DNA of 64,000 nucleotides. Source: Burkholderiales bacterium. Lineage in GTDB: Bacteria > Pseudomonadota > Gammaproteobacteria > Burkholderiales > Burkholderiaceae_C. Where the stretch lies: positions 124,001-188,000 of the forward strand of contig JADJCH010000063.1 of the NCBI GenBank assembly GCA_016703325.1, written 5' to 3'. How positions within the stretch are numbered: position 1 is the stretch's first letter; each line of letters starts with the position of its first letter. The translations under genes and the position numbers were made by a program. A model generated the notes under the pieces. That model was not told the origin of the DNA. It searched no databases and saw only the letters and a list, made by a program, of their open reading frames with translations. Of the stretch, positions 23,794-32,463 are shown piece by piece.

Positions 23794-26732
23794 ATGAACA
23801 CCCGCACTGAATTGCTCCAGCGCGCCCCCGGGCCGATCCTGTTGCTCGCGCTGGCCTATGGACTGCTAGGCTGGCTGTCGCTGAAGGTGGCGATCCCGCC
23901 GGACTATGTCTCGCTGGTGTTCCTTCCCGCGGGTCTGGCGGTGGCGGTGGCGCTGCTGCGCGGGCCGGCGGTGTTGCCGGGGGTGTTTCTGGGTGCCCTG
24001 CTGGTGCAGTGGCTGGCCCACCAGCAGGTGGGGGCTGCAACCTGGACCTGGACCACACTGGTGCCCGCACTGGGTGCCACGCTGCAGGCGGCAGCGACGG
24101 CTTTTGCACTGCGCCGCTGGATCACCGATCCGGACCGGCTCGATGCCCCCGGCTCCGTTCTGGTGCTGCTGCTGGCCGTGGCGCCGGTGGGGTCGGCCAT
24201 CAATGCCGGGTTGTCGGTGCCGACGCTGGCGCTGGGCGGGGTGCTGCCCTGGCCGGAGGTGCCCTACAGCATCTGGACCTGGTGGATCGGTGACGCACTG
24301 GGAGTGACGCTGCTGCTGCCGGCCGCACTGGCGCTTTTTGGCGAACCCGGCAAACGCTGGACCCCCCGTGTGCGCAGTGTGGCCCTGCCGATGCTGGTTG
24401 CGTTGGTGGTGGTGCTGGGCGGGGTGGCGGCGGTGCGCTCCACACAGGAGCACTCGCTGGCCCAGCGCTTCGAACATGAATCGGAGGAAGCGGCCAGTCG
24501 TCTCCAGCGGCGCCTGGACGCACTCACCGACGCGGTGAGCGCCATCTCGCAGGTGATGGCGCTGGGCGATCGCATTGACCGCAACGGCTTTTTCAACGCG
24601 ACGGCCCCCTGGCTGACGCGTTACCCCGGGATCCTGAACTTCGGCTGGAGCCCGCTGGTGACCGCCGGGGAGCGGGAGACCTTCGAGCAGAACCAGGCCC
24701 GCACGCGCAACGAACCCTTCCGGGTGCTGGGCCGCAATCCGCAGGGCGGCACTTTTGCAGCCGGCGCGGCGGCACAGCACCTGCCGATCACGCTGGTGGA
24801 GCCGCTGGAGCGCAACCGCAGCGTGCTGGGGCTGGACATCCTGGTGCTGCCGGCCACGGCTGCGGTGGCGCAGCGGGCCATCCACAGCCGCAGCGCACAG
24901 GTGTCGGCGCCTTTTCACCTGGTCCAGGAAACCGGCTCCCAGAAGGGAGTGGTGATGTACCTGCCGGTGTACGACCGCGCCCGGCCGGACCAGTTGCTGG
25001 GCATCGTGTCGGCCGCTTTCCGGGTCAGCGACCTGCTGGAGGCCACGTTCAGCCCGTCCGACGGGCCCGCTGCCGTGCTCAACCTGTGCTTGCTGGAGCG
25101 GCGCGAGCCGTCCGAACCCCAGCTGCTGTCGGAGCCGCTCTCCTGCACGCCCCCCCAGGCAGCGGCAAGCGCCCAACCGCCCAGCCGGACGATCGCGCTG
25201 AGGTTCGGCGACCGCAGCTGGCAGCTGCAATCCCACCCGGGCCCGGCGCTGCTGGGCCGCTCGCGCGACTGGACCGCCTGGGCGGTGACGGCCACCGGCC
25301 TGGCGGCCGTGGGCCTGCTGGGCGGCTTCCTGCTGGTGATCACCGGCCAGGGCCGCCGCACGGAAAGGCTGGTCGAGCAGCGCACCCGGGAGCTGGCGCA
25401 AAGCAACGCCTCTCTGCAGCGCCTGGCCCATTTCGACCCGCTCACCGGCCTGTTCAATCGCAGCGAGTGGAATCGCCTGGCGCAGCAGGGGCTGGACGAG
25501 GCGCAACGCCATGGGGATCTGCTGGGGGTGCTGTTCATCGACATCGACCGCTTCAAGCACATCAACGACAGCCTGGGCCACAGCCTGGGCGACGAGCTGC
25601 TGCGCTCGCTGGCCCAGCGCATGACCGCCTGCCTGCGCGGCCGCGATGTGCTGGCGCGGCTGGGGGGGATGAGTTTGTGGTGCTGTTGCCGCGGCTGCGG
25701 GATCGCCACGGGGCACAGCGGGCAGCCGAGAAGTTGATGCAGCATTTGACCCGCCCGATGTCCCTGGACGGACACGACGTGACGGTGACCGCGAGCCTGG
25801 GCGTGGCGCTCTATCCCGCAGACGGCGACAGCCTGGAGGTGCTGGTGCGGCACGCCGACATCGCGATGTACGCCGCCAAGGACAGCGGCCGCAACGCACT
25901 GCGCTTCTTCTCCACCGACCTGCGCGAGCGCCTGTCGGAACACCTGCTGCTGGAACGAGAGCTGCGGCGCGCACTGTCCGAGGAAGGTGGCCCGGAACTG
26001 CATCTGGCCTACCAGCCGCAGATCGACCTGCGCAGCGGGGCGGTTGTCGGCGTGGAGGCGCTGCTGCGCTGGCAGCACCCGACGCTGGGCAGCATCGCCC
26101 CGGACCGCTTCATCCCGGTGGCCGAGCAGTGCGGCCTGATCGAGGCGGTGGACCGCTGGGTGCTGCGCCGCAGCGTCGAGCAGTTGCAACAGTGGGACGC
26201 CCAGGGCCTGGCGCCGCTGCGGGTGGCAGTGAACATCTCGGCGCAGCACATCGGCCGGGCCGACTTCCTGCCGCAGCTGGAGCAGACCTTGTGCCATGCC
26301 GGTCCGCTGGCCCAGCGCATCGAACTGGAGATCACCGAATCGATGCTGATGCAGGGGCAGGCCGAACTGCGCGAACGCCTGCTGGCGCTGACCCGGCTGG
26401 GGCCGACGCTGGCGCTGGACGACTTCGGCACCGGCTACTCGAACCTGGGCTACCTCAAGCGCCTGCCGCTGGACAAGTTGAAGGTCGACCGCAGCTTCGT
26501 CACCGATCTGCCGGGGCAGCCGGAGGACGAGGCGCTGGTGCGAGCCATCGTCTCGATGGCTCACGACCTCGGCCTGCAGGTGCTGGCCGAGGGGGTGGAG
26601 ACCGCCGCCCAGCGCGACTTCCTGTGCCAGCTGGGCTGCGACCTGATGCAGGGCTGGCTGGAAGCGCGGGCGATGCGGCCCGAGGCGCTGGAAGCCTGGC
26701 TGCGCCAGCGCAGCAGCATGTCGGTTTCTTGA
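23794..26732 (+). pseudogene. MASE1-CHASE-GGDEF-EAL cyclic-di-GMP protein, split by a one-base frameshift
   Basis: The first reading frame (23794 to the premature stop at 25737) encodes a MASE1-like membrane domain (eight hydrophobic helices, ~residues 10-215), a CHASE periplasmic domain (~225-445), a helix, and the first half of GGDEF (LAHFDPLTGLFNRSEW, FIDIDRFKHINDSLGH). At 25662-25668 a run of seven G breaks the frame. One extra G restores RLGGDEFVVLLP and continues in the +1 frame through the rest of GGDEF and a complete EAL domain (GVEALLRWQ, LEITESMLM, LDDFGTGYSNLGYLKRLPLD, VLAEGVET) to 26732. All catalytic motifs look intact apart from the break. This could be a recent mutation, a slippage switch or an assembly error. 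Confidence 0.85.
25662..25668 (+). other. G7 tract at the frameshift
   Basis: Seven consecutive G in the GGDEF codons, where eight would keep the frame. See the split cyclic-di-GMP gene. Confidence 0.8.
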
Positions 26733-26951
26733 CAGTTTGACCGCACTCGGAACGAAATCGCCGTTTTTACCAACTTTTGCAGTCTTGTTGGGAACGAGAC
26801 TTCGGTAAGCGCCGGTGACGCAACGGTCTTAGTTGGCATCCGGGAGGGTCGGTTCGTGCAGTTTTGTTGCGCCCTGTTGCCCCGCAACCCGGGGGGCCGA
26901 AAGAATGGTGGCGACCCATTCCACGCAGTCATCCACGCAGCGGGAGCCACC

Positions 26952-28769
26952 ATGCCCAGAACCCCCATCCAGCACACCTTCGCCCCCTCACATCGCCGTT
27001 CGAGCCTGCAGACGCGGCTGACGCGCGTCGCCCTGGCCAGCCTGGCGGCCTGGATGGCCGCTCCCGCCTTCGCGCTGTATGACCCCGCCGACGCAGGTAC
27101 CGAGCCGCGCACCGACCGCGTGATCGTCAAGTACCGCAACGCCGCCAACAGCAGCACCCTGGACAGCAACACGTTGAGCAAGGCGCGCAACGCCGGCAAC
27201 CGCCAAGGCCTGAGCCTGAACCACCAGCGCGCCCGCGGGGACGGCAACCACGTGCTGCGCGCCAACCGGGCGATGACCTTGACCGAGGCGCAGACGCTGG
27301 CCGACGCCATCCGCAGCGGTGACGGCAACGTCGAATACGCAGAGCCGGACCGCATCATGCGCATCCAGCTGCTGCCCAACGACACGTCCTACAGCAGCCA
27401 GTGGCACTACAGCGAAAGCACCGCCGGCCTGAACCTGCCGGCCGCCTGGGACAAGTCCACCGGCAGCGGGGTGGTGGTGGCGGTGATCGACACCGGCTAT
27501 CGCCCACACGCCGACCTGGCCGCCAACATCGTCAGCGGCTACGACTTCATCATCGATACCGCCGTGTCCAACGACGGCAACGGGCGCGACGGCGATGCCG
27601 CCGACCCCGGCGACGCCGTGACCGCCAACGAATGCGGCTACGCCCACACCGCCCAGGCCTCCAGCTGGCACGGCACCCACGTGGCCGGAACGATCGCCGC
27701 GCTGACCAACAACGGCAGCGGCGTCGCCGGCGTGGCCTTTGGTGCCAAGGTGATGCCGGTGCGGGTGCTGGGCAAGTGCGGCGGCTACACCTCCGACATC
27801 GCCGACGCCATCATCTGGGCCTCCGGCGGCACGGTCAGCGGCGTGGCTGCCACCAGCACGCCCGCCAAGGTGCTCAATCTTTCACTGGGCGGCAGCGGCG
27901 CCTGCGACACCACCACCCAGAACGCCATCAACACCGCCCGCAGCCGCGGCAGCGTGGTGGTGGTGGCCGCCGGCAACTCCAACACCAACGTCTCCAACGC
28001 CTCACCTGCCAACTGTTCCGGGGTGATCGCGGTGGCCGCGGTCAACCGCAGCGGCGGCCGGGCCTACTACTCCAACTACGGAGCCCTCGTGGATGTGGCT
28101 GCTCCTGGCGGCGACGTGCGCACGGCTGCCTCGAATGGCATCCTCTCTACCCTCAACGCCGGCGCGTCCGCCCCCGGGTCGGACAGCTACGCCTGGTACC
28201 AGGGCACCTCCATGGCCACCCCGCACGTGGCCGGTGTGGTGGCACTGATGCTGGCCAAGAACTCCGCGCTCACCCCCGACGAGGTCGAAACCCGCCTGAA
28301 GGCCAGCGCCCGGGCCTTCCCCAGCACTTGTACGGATTGTGGCGCCGGCCTGGTGGACGCCAGCGCGGCGGTGGACGCTGCCGCGGGCACAACCACTCCC
28401 ACGCCGACCCCCGTGACCACCACCGTGGCCGAGGTGGAAACCAACAACACCCGCGCCAAAGCCCAAAGCATCACGGCCAACCCGGCCCTGGTCAACGGCA
28501 GCATCGGCTCCAGCAGCGACACCGACTACTTCAAGGTCAGCATCGCCGCAGGCAAGACGCTGGTGGCCACCCTCGCCCCGAAAAGCGGCGCGGACTTCGA
28601 CCTGTATGCCTACAACAGCGCCGGCACCCGCACTGCGCTGAGCAACCTGGCAGGAAGTGCCACGGACACCGTCAGCGTCAGAAACAGCGGCACGACCGCG
28701 ATCACCTACTACCTCCGGGTTGTGCGATACGCCGGCACGGGCACCTACACGCTGAAGTTGTCGCAGTGA
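26952..28769 (+). CDS. Secreted subtilisin-like serine protease (S8) with PPC domain
   Basis: 605 residues. Signal peptide (~1-38, ending APAFA), inhibitor-like propeptide (TDRVIVKYRN ... VEYAEPDRIM), then the S8 catalytic domain with Asp ~180 (VVAVIDTGYRPHADL), His ~240 (SSWHGTHVAGT) and Ser ~420 (GTSMATPHVAGV), all present. The C-terminal bacterial pre-peptidase (PPC) domain (~residues 490-605; EVETNNTRAKAQSI, DTDYFKVSIAAGKTL, YTLKLSQ) is usually removed after secretion. An extracellular degradative protease, probably exported by type II secretion. ATG 26952 begins a good signal peptide; the longer frame from 26856 does not. Confidence 0.92.
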   Translation: MPRTPIQHTFAPSHRRSSLQTRLTRVALASLAAWMAAPAFALYDPADAGTEPRTDRVIVKYRNAANSSTLDSNTLSKARNAGNRQGLSLNHQRARGDGNHVLRANRAMTLTEAQTLADAIRSGDGNVEYAEPDRIMRIQLLPNDTSYSSQWHYSESTAGLNLPAAWDKSTGSGVVVAVIDTGYRPHADLAANIVSGYDFIIDTAVSNDGNGRDGDAADPGDAVTANECGYAHTAQASSWHGTHVAGTIAALTNNGSGVAGVAFGAKVMPVRVLGKCGGYTSDIADAIIWASGGTVSGVAATSTPAKVLNLSLGGSGACDTTTQNAINTARSRGSVVVVAAGNSNTNVSNASPANCSGVIAVAAVNRSGGRAYYSNYGALVDVAAPGGDVRTAASNGILSTLNAGASAPGSDSYAWYQGTSMATPHVAGVVALMLAKNSALTPDEVETRLKASARAFPSTCTDCGAGLVDASAAVDAAAGTTTPTPTPVTTTVAEVETNNTRAKAQSITANPALVNGSIGSSSDTDYFKVSIAAGKTLVATLAPKSGADFDLYAYNSAGTRTALSNLAGSATDTVSVRNSGTTAITYYLRVVRYAGTGTYTLKLSQ

Positions 28770-28834
28770 CCCGCTGACCGAGGGTCTTCGCAGCGCCTGC
28801 ATCAGGCTGCCTGCGCAACGCTTCCCGGCGCATC

Positions 28835-28860
28835 GCATCAGGGCCGCATCAGGGCCGCAT
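28835..28860. repeat. 11-bp tandem repeat downstream of the protease gene
   Basis: GCATCAGGGCC occurs twice back to back followed by GCAT. Intergenic; no function assigned. Confidence 0.6.
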
Positions 28861-28898
28861 TGCGACCTCAGCGCGACCTCAACCGCGGCCCGCAAACA

Positions 28899-28924
28899 GA
28901 TCGCCGGCAGGCTTGCCGGCGATC
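28899..28924. terminator. Stem-loop between protease and yajC
   Basis: GATCGCCGGCA (28899-28909), loop GGCT, TGCCGGCGATC (28914-28924): a perfect 11-bp stem. No U-tract follows. Likely ends protease transcription or is a dispersed palindrome. Confidence 0.45.
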
Positions 28925-28963
28925 CGTATTGGGGTCCGGGCCCGCCGCGCCACGGTGCGCCCC

Positions 28964-28969
28964 TACAAT
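28964..28969 (+). promoter_or_regulatory. yajC: -10 box of the yajC-secDF operon
   Basis: TACAAT 35 bases before the yajC GTG. No convincing -35 hexamer at 17 bp. The same TACAAT/TAAAAT form precedes purC and fba in this window. Confidence 0.4.
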
Positions 28970-29003
28970 TCCAGGCTTTGTCCACACTGCCTGGAGTTGT
29001 CCG

Positions 29004-29324
29004 GTGTTCATTTCCAACGCATATGCCCAAGCCCCGGCCGCCGCGGCCGACGGCAGCTCCCTGATGAGCCTGCTGCCGCTGGTGCTGATGTTCGTGGTGC
29101 TCTACTTCATCATGATCCGCCCGCAGATGAAGCGCCAGAAGGAGCACAAGTCCATGGTCGACGCTCTGGCCAAGGGCGACGAGGTGGTCACCGGAGGCGG
29201 GTTGCTCGGCAAGGTCACCAAGGTCGGCGACAACTACCTGAGCCTGGAAGTGGCCGCGGGGGTTGAGGTGCAATGCCAGCGCTCCTCGGTGGTGCAGGTG
29301 CTGCCCAAGGGCTCGATCAAGTAA
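29004..29324 (+). CDS. yajC: Preprotein translocase subunit YajC
   Basis: 106 residues from GTG 29004 (FISNAYAQAP). One transmembrane helix (SLLPLVLMFVVLYFIMIRPQ) with the signature IRPQMKRQKEH, then the conserved cytoplasmic VTGGGLLGKVTKVGDNYLSL. Accessory inner-membrane component of the Sec translocon, in its standard position before secD and secF. Confidence 0.93.
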   Translation: MFISNAYAQAPAAAADGSSLMSLLPLVLMFVVLYFIMIRPQMKRQKEHKSMVDALAKGDEVVTGGGLLGKVTKVGDNYLSLEVAAGVEVQCQRSSVVQVLPKGSIK

Positions 29325-29405
29325 GACGCAGACGTACAACGCGATGCAGGCGCGGCTGCTGCTCCTGCCTGCGCGCGTGGGGCCGAGGGCCCCAAGGACC
29401 CGACC

Positions 29406-31259
29406 ATGAACCGCTATCCCTGGTGGAAGTACCTGATCCTCGCCATTGCGGTGGTGGTCGGGCTCCTGTACACCCTGCCCAATTTCTACGGCGAAGCCCC
29501 GGCCGTCCAGGTCTCCAGCGCCAAGGCCACCGTCAAGGTGGATGCTGCGCTGGCCGACCGGGTGCGCCAGGCGCTGAGCCAGGCCGGCCTGCAGCCGGAC
29601 TTCGTCAATTTCGAAGGCAACTCGGTGCGGGCGCGGTTTGCCGACACCGACACGCAGCTGAAGGCGCGTGACACCGTCGCCAAGGTGTTGAATCCGGACG
29701 CGACCGACCCCACCTACATCATCGCGCTGAACCTGGTGTCGCGTTCGCCGCAGTGGTTGACCTCCATGCGGGCGCTGCCGATGTACCTCGGCCTGGACCT
29801 GCGCGGTGGGGTGCACTTCCTGATGCAGGTGGACATGCGCACCGCGCTGACCAAGAAGGCCGAGTCGCTCACTGGCGACATCCGCAGCCTGCTGCGCGAC
29901 AAGGACCTGCGCCATGCCGGCATCAGCCGCGTCGGCGACACGGTGGAAGTGCGCCTGCGCGACGCCGCCTCTCAGCCGCGCATCACCGAGCTGCTGACCG
30001 AAACCCTGCCCGACCTGCTCTGGACCCCGGTGACCGAAGGCGCCGACACCAAGCTGGTGGGCGTGCTCAAGCCGGTGGCCGCCCGCAAGGTGCAAGACCA
30101 GGCGCTGACCCAGAACATCAACACCCTGCACAACCGCATCAACGAGCTCGGCGTAGCCGAGCCGGTGATCCAGCAGCAGGGCGCCGACCGGGTGGTGGTG
30201 CAACTGCCCGGTGTGCAGGACGTGGCCAAGGCCAAGGACATCATCGGCCGCACCGCCACGCTGGAAGTGCGCATGGTGGACGACAGCAACGAGGCGCAGG
30301 CCGCGTTGTCGGGGTCCGGCCCGGTGCCCTTCGGCACCGAGCGTTACCTGGAACGCGGCGGCCGACCGATCATCGTCAAGCGCCAGGTGCTGCTGACCGG
30401 CGAGAACCTCACCGACGCCCAGCCCGGTTTTGACGAGAACCAGCAGCCCGCCGTGCACCTGACGCTGGACGCCCGAGGTGCCCGCATCTTCCGCGACGTC
30501 ACCCGCGAGAGCATCGGCAAGCGCATGGCCATCCTGCTGTTCGAGAAGGGCAAGGGAGAGGTGGTGACCGCCCCGACCATCCGCAGCGAGATCGGCGGCG
30601 GGCGGGTGCAGATCTCCGGCTCGATGACGCCGGTGGAGTCGGCCGACACCGCGCTGCTGCTGCGCGCCGGCTCGCTGGCCGCCCCGATGGAGATCATTGA
30701 GGAGAAGCTGGTCGGGCCGAGCCTGGGCGCGGAAAACATCGCCAAGGGCTTCGACAGCGTGACCTACGGCTTCATGGCCGTGGGTGTCTTCATGTGCGCC
30801 TACTACCTGCTGTTCGGTGTGTTTTCCACGCTGGCGCTGGCGGTGAACCTGCTGTTGCTGGTGGCGGTGCTGTCGATGCTGCAGGCCACGCTGAGCCTGC
30901 CGGGCATGGCGGCCATCGCCCTGGTGCTGGGCATGGCGATCGACTCCAACGTGCTGATCAACGAACGGGTGCGCGAGGAACTGCGCAACGGCACCTCACC
31001 GCAGATGGCGATCCACCTGGGTTACGAGCGGGCCTGGGGCACCATCCTCGACTCCAACGTCACCACGCTGATCGCGGGTGTGGCGTTGCTGGCCTTCGGC
31101 TCCGGCCCGGTGCGCGGCTTTGCGGTGGTGCACTGCCTGGGCATCCTGACCTCAATGTTCTCGGCGGTGTTCTTCTCGCGCGGTTTGGTGAACCTCTGGT
31201 ACGGCCGACAGAAGCGTCTGGCCAAGGTCTCGATCGGCCAGGTCTGGAAGCCGGAATGA
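29406..31259 (+). CDS. secD: Protein translocase subunit SecD
   Basis: 617 residues. N-terminal transmembrane helix after MNRYPWWKYL, a large periplasmic region with GLDLRGGVHFLMQVD, NTLHNRINELGVAEPVIQQQ, then five C-terminal helices with SLGAENIAKG, ALVLGMAIDSNVLINERVRE and the DSNVTTLIAG motif. Uses the proton motive force with SecF to complete export. It sits 81 bases after yajC; a repeat separates it from secF. Confidence 0.96.
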   Translation: MNRYPWWKYLILAIAVVVGLLYTLPNFYGEAPAVQVSSAKATVKVDAALADRVRQALSQAGLQPDFVNFEGNSVRARFADTDTQLKARDTVAKVLNPDATDPTYIIALNLVSRSPQWLTSMRALPMYLGLDLRGGVHFLMQVDMRTALTKKAESLTGDIRSLLRDKDLRHAGISRVGDTVEVRLRDAASQPRITELLTETLPDLLWTPVTEGADTKLVGVLKPVAARKVQDQALTQNINTLHNRINELGVAEPVIQQQGADRVVVQLPGVQDVAKAKDIIGRTATLEVRMVDDSNEAQAALSGSGPVPFGTERYLERGGRPIIVKRQVLLTGENLTDAQPGFDENQQPAVHLTLDARGARIFRDVTRESIGKRMAILLFEKGKGEVVTAPTIRSEIGGGRVQISGSMTPVESADTALLLRAGSLAAPMEIIEEKLVGPSLGAENIAKGFDSVTYGFMAVGVFMCAYYLLFGVFSTLALAVNLLLLVAVLSMLQATLSLPGMAAIALVLGMAIDSNVLINERVREELRNGTSPQMAIHLGYERAWGTILDSNVTTLIAGVALLAFGSGPVRGFAVVHCLGILTSMFSAVFFSRGLVNLWYGRQKRLAKVSIGQVWKPE

Positions 31260-31262
31260 GTC

Positions 31263-31345
31263 AGCCCCCAAGCTCACTGCGTTCGCTACCCCCCAACGGG
31301 GCTCTTGCAGCGGCCCGGCCAAGCCGGCTCCGCGCAAGGCCTCGG
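31263..31345. repeat. Dispersed intergenic repeat between secD and secF
   Basis: The stretch containing CCCCCAAGCTCACTGCGTTC, CCCCCCAACGGGG and GCAGCGGCCCGGCCAAGCCGG has the look of a dispersed element common in Burkholderiales genomes. It fills nearly the whole secD-secF gap. Only one copy is in this window, so the family assignment is from memory and a genome search would settle it. Confidence 0.5.
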
Positions 31346-31378
31346 TTCACCTCCGTTTGGCGCTGACAGGACCACACG

Positions 31379-32410
31379 ATGGAATTTTTCCGCTTCCGCC
31401 GCGACATCCCGTTCATGCGGCATGCGCTGGTGTTCAACGTCATCTCGTTCGTCACCTTCCTGGCCGCGGTGTTTTTTCTGTTCACGCGCGGGCTGCACCT
31501 GTCGGTGGAGTTCACCGGCGGCACGGTGATGGAGGTGGAGTACGCCCAGGCGGCCGACATCGGCCGGGTGCGCTCCACCGTTCAGGCGCTGAAGTTCGGC
31601 GAGGTGCAGGTGCAGAAGTTCGGCACCTCCCGCGACGTTCTGGTCCGCCTGCCGGTGCGCGGCGACATCAAGCAGACCGAGGTGGTCAGCCGCGTCTTCA
31701 CTGAGCTGTGCACAGCCGAGAAGGGCAGTGTCGGCACCCGCCAGCAGACCAGTGACAAGGGTGAAGTCACGACACGCCAGGTCTGCGAGGCCGGTGGAGC
31801 CGAGCCCCTCAAGCTCTCGCGCAGCGAGTTCGTCGGCCCGCAGGTCGGCAAGGAGCTGGCCGAGGACGGCCTGAAGGCGCTGGCCTTCGTGGTCATCGGC
31901 ATCATGGTCTACCTCGCCTTCCGCTTCGAGTGGAAGTTCGCGGTGGCGGCCATCATCGCCAACCTGCACGACGTGATCATCATCCTGGGCTTCTTCGCCT
32001 TCTTCCAGTGGGAGTTCTCGCTGTCGGTGCTGGCGGCGGTGCTGGCGGTGCTGGGTTATTCGGTCAACGAGTCGGTGGTGATCTTCGACCGGATCCGCGA
32101 GGCCTTCCGCAAGTTCCGCAAGATGAGCACCTCGGAGGTGATCGACCACGCCATCACCTCGACGATGAGCCGCACCATCATCACCCACGGCTCCACCCAG
32201 ATGATGGTGCTGTCGATGCTGCTGTTCGGTGGCCCCACGCTGCATGAGTTTGCGCTGGCACTGACCATCGGCATCTGCTTCGGCATCTATTCGTCGGTGT
32301 TCGTGGCCGCCGCGATCGCCATGTGGCTGGGCGTCAAGCGGGAGGACCTGATCTCCCAAACCCGCAAGGACCACGACCCCAATGACCCGAATGCGGGGGC
32401 CGTTGTGTAA
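31379..32410 (+). CDS. secF: Protein translocase subunit SecF
   Basis: 343 residues with six transmembrane helices. SecF signatures: LSVEFTGGTVMEVEY near the N-terminus, SEFVGPQVGKELAEDGLKAL, NLHDVIIILGFFAFF, LGYSVNESVVIFDRIRE and SMSRTIITHGSTQMMVL. Acts with SecD. Slightly longer than E. coli SecF because of an insertion around TSDKGEVTTRQVCEAG (~residues 120-140), which is not unusual in betaproteobacteria. Confidence 0.96.
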   Translation: MEFFRFRRDIPFMRHALVFNVISFVTFLAAVFFLFTRGLHLSVEFTGGTVMEVEYAQAADIGRVRSTVQALKFGEVQVQKFGTSRDVLVRLPVRGDIKQTEVVSRVFTELCTAEKGSVGTRQQTSDKGEVTTRQVCEAGGAEPLKLSRSEFVGPQVGKELAEDGLKALAFVVIGIMVYLAFRFEWKFAVAAIIANLHDVIIILGFFAFFQWEFSLSVLAAVLAVLGYSVNESVVIFDRIREAFRKFRKMSTSEVIDHAITSTMSRTIITHGSTQMMVLSMLLFGGPTLHEFALALTIGICFGIYSSVFVAAAIAMWLGVKREDLISQTRKDHDPNDPNAGAVV

Positions 32411-32463
32411 GGGTCCCTGGTGTAGAGTATTTGCATCTTCACCCTGGAATTCTGATCGTCCCC

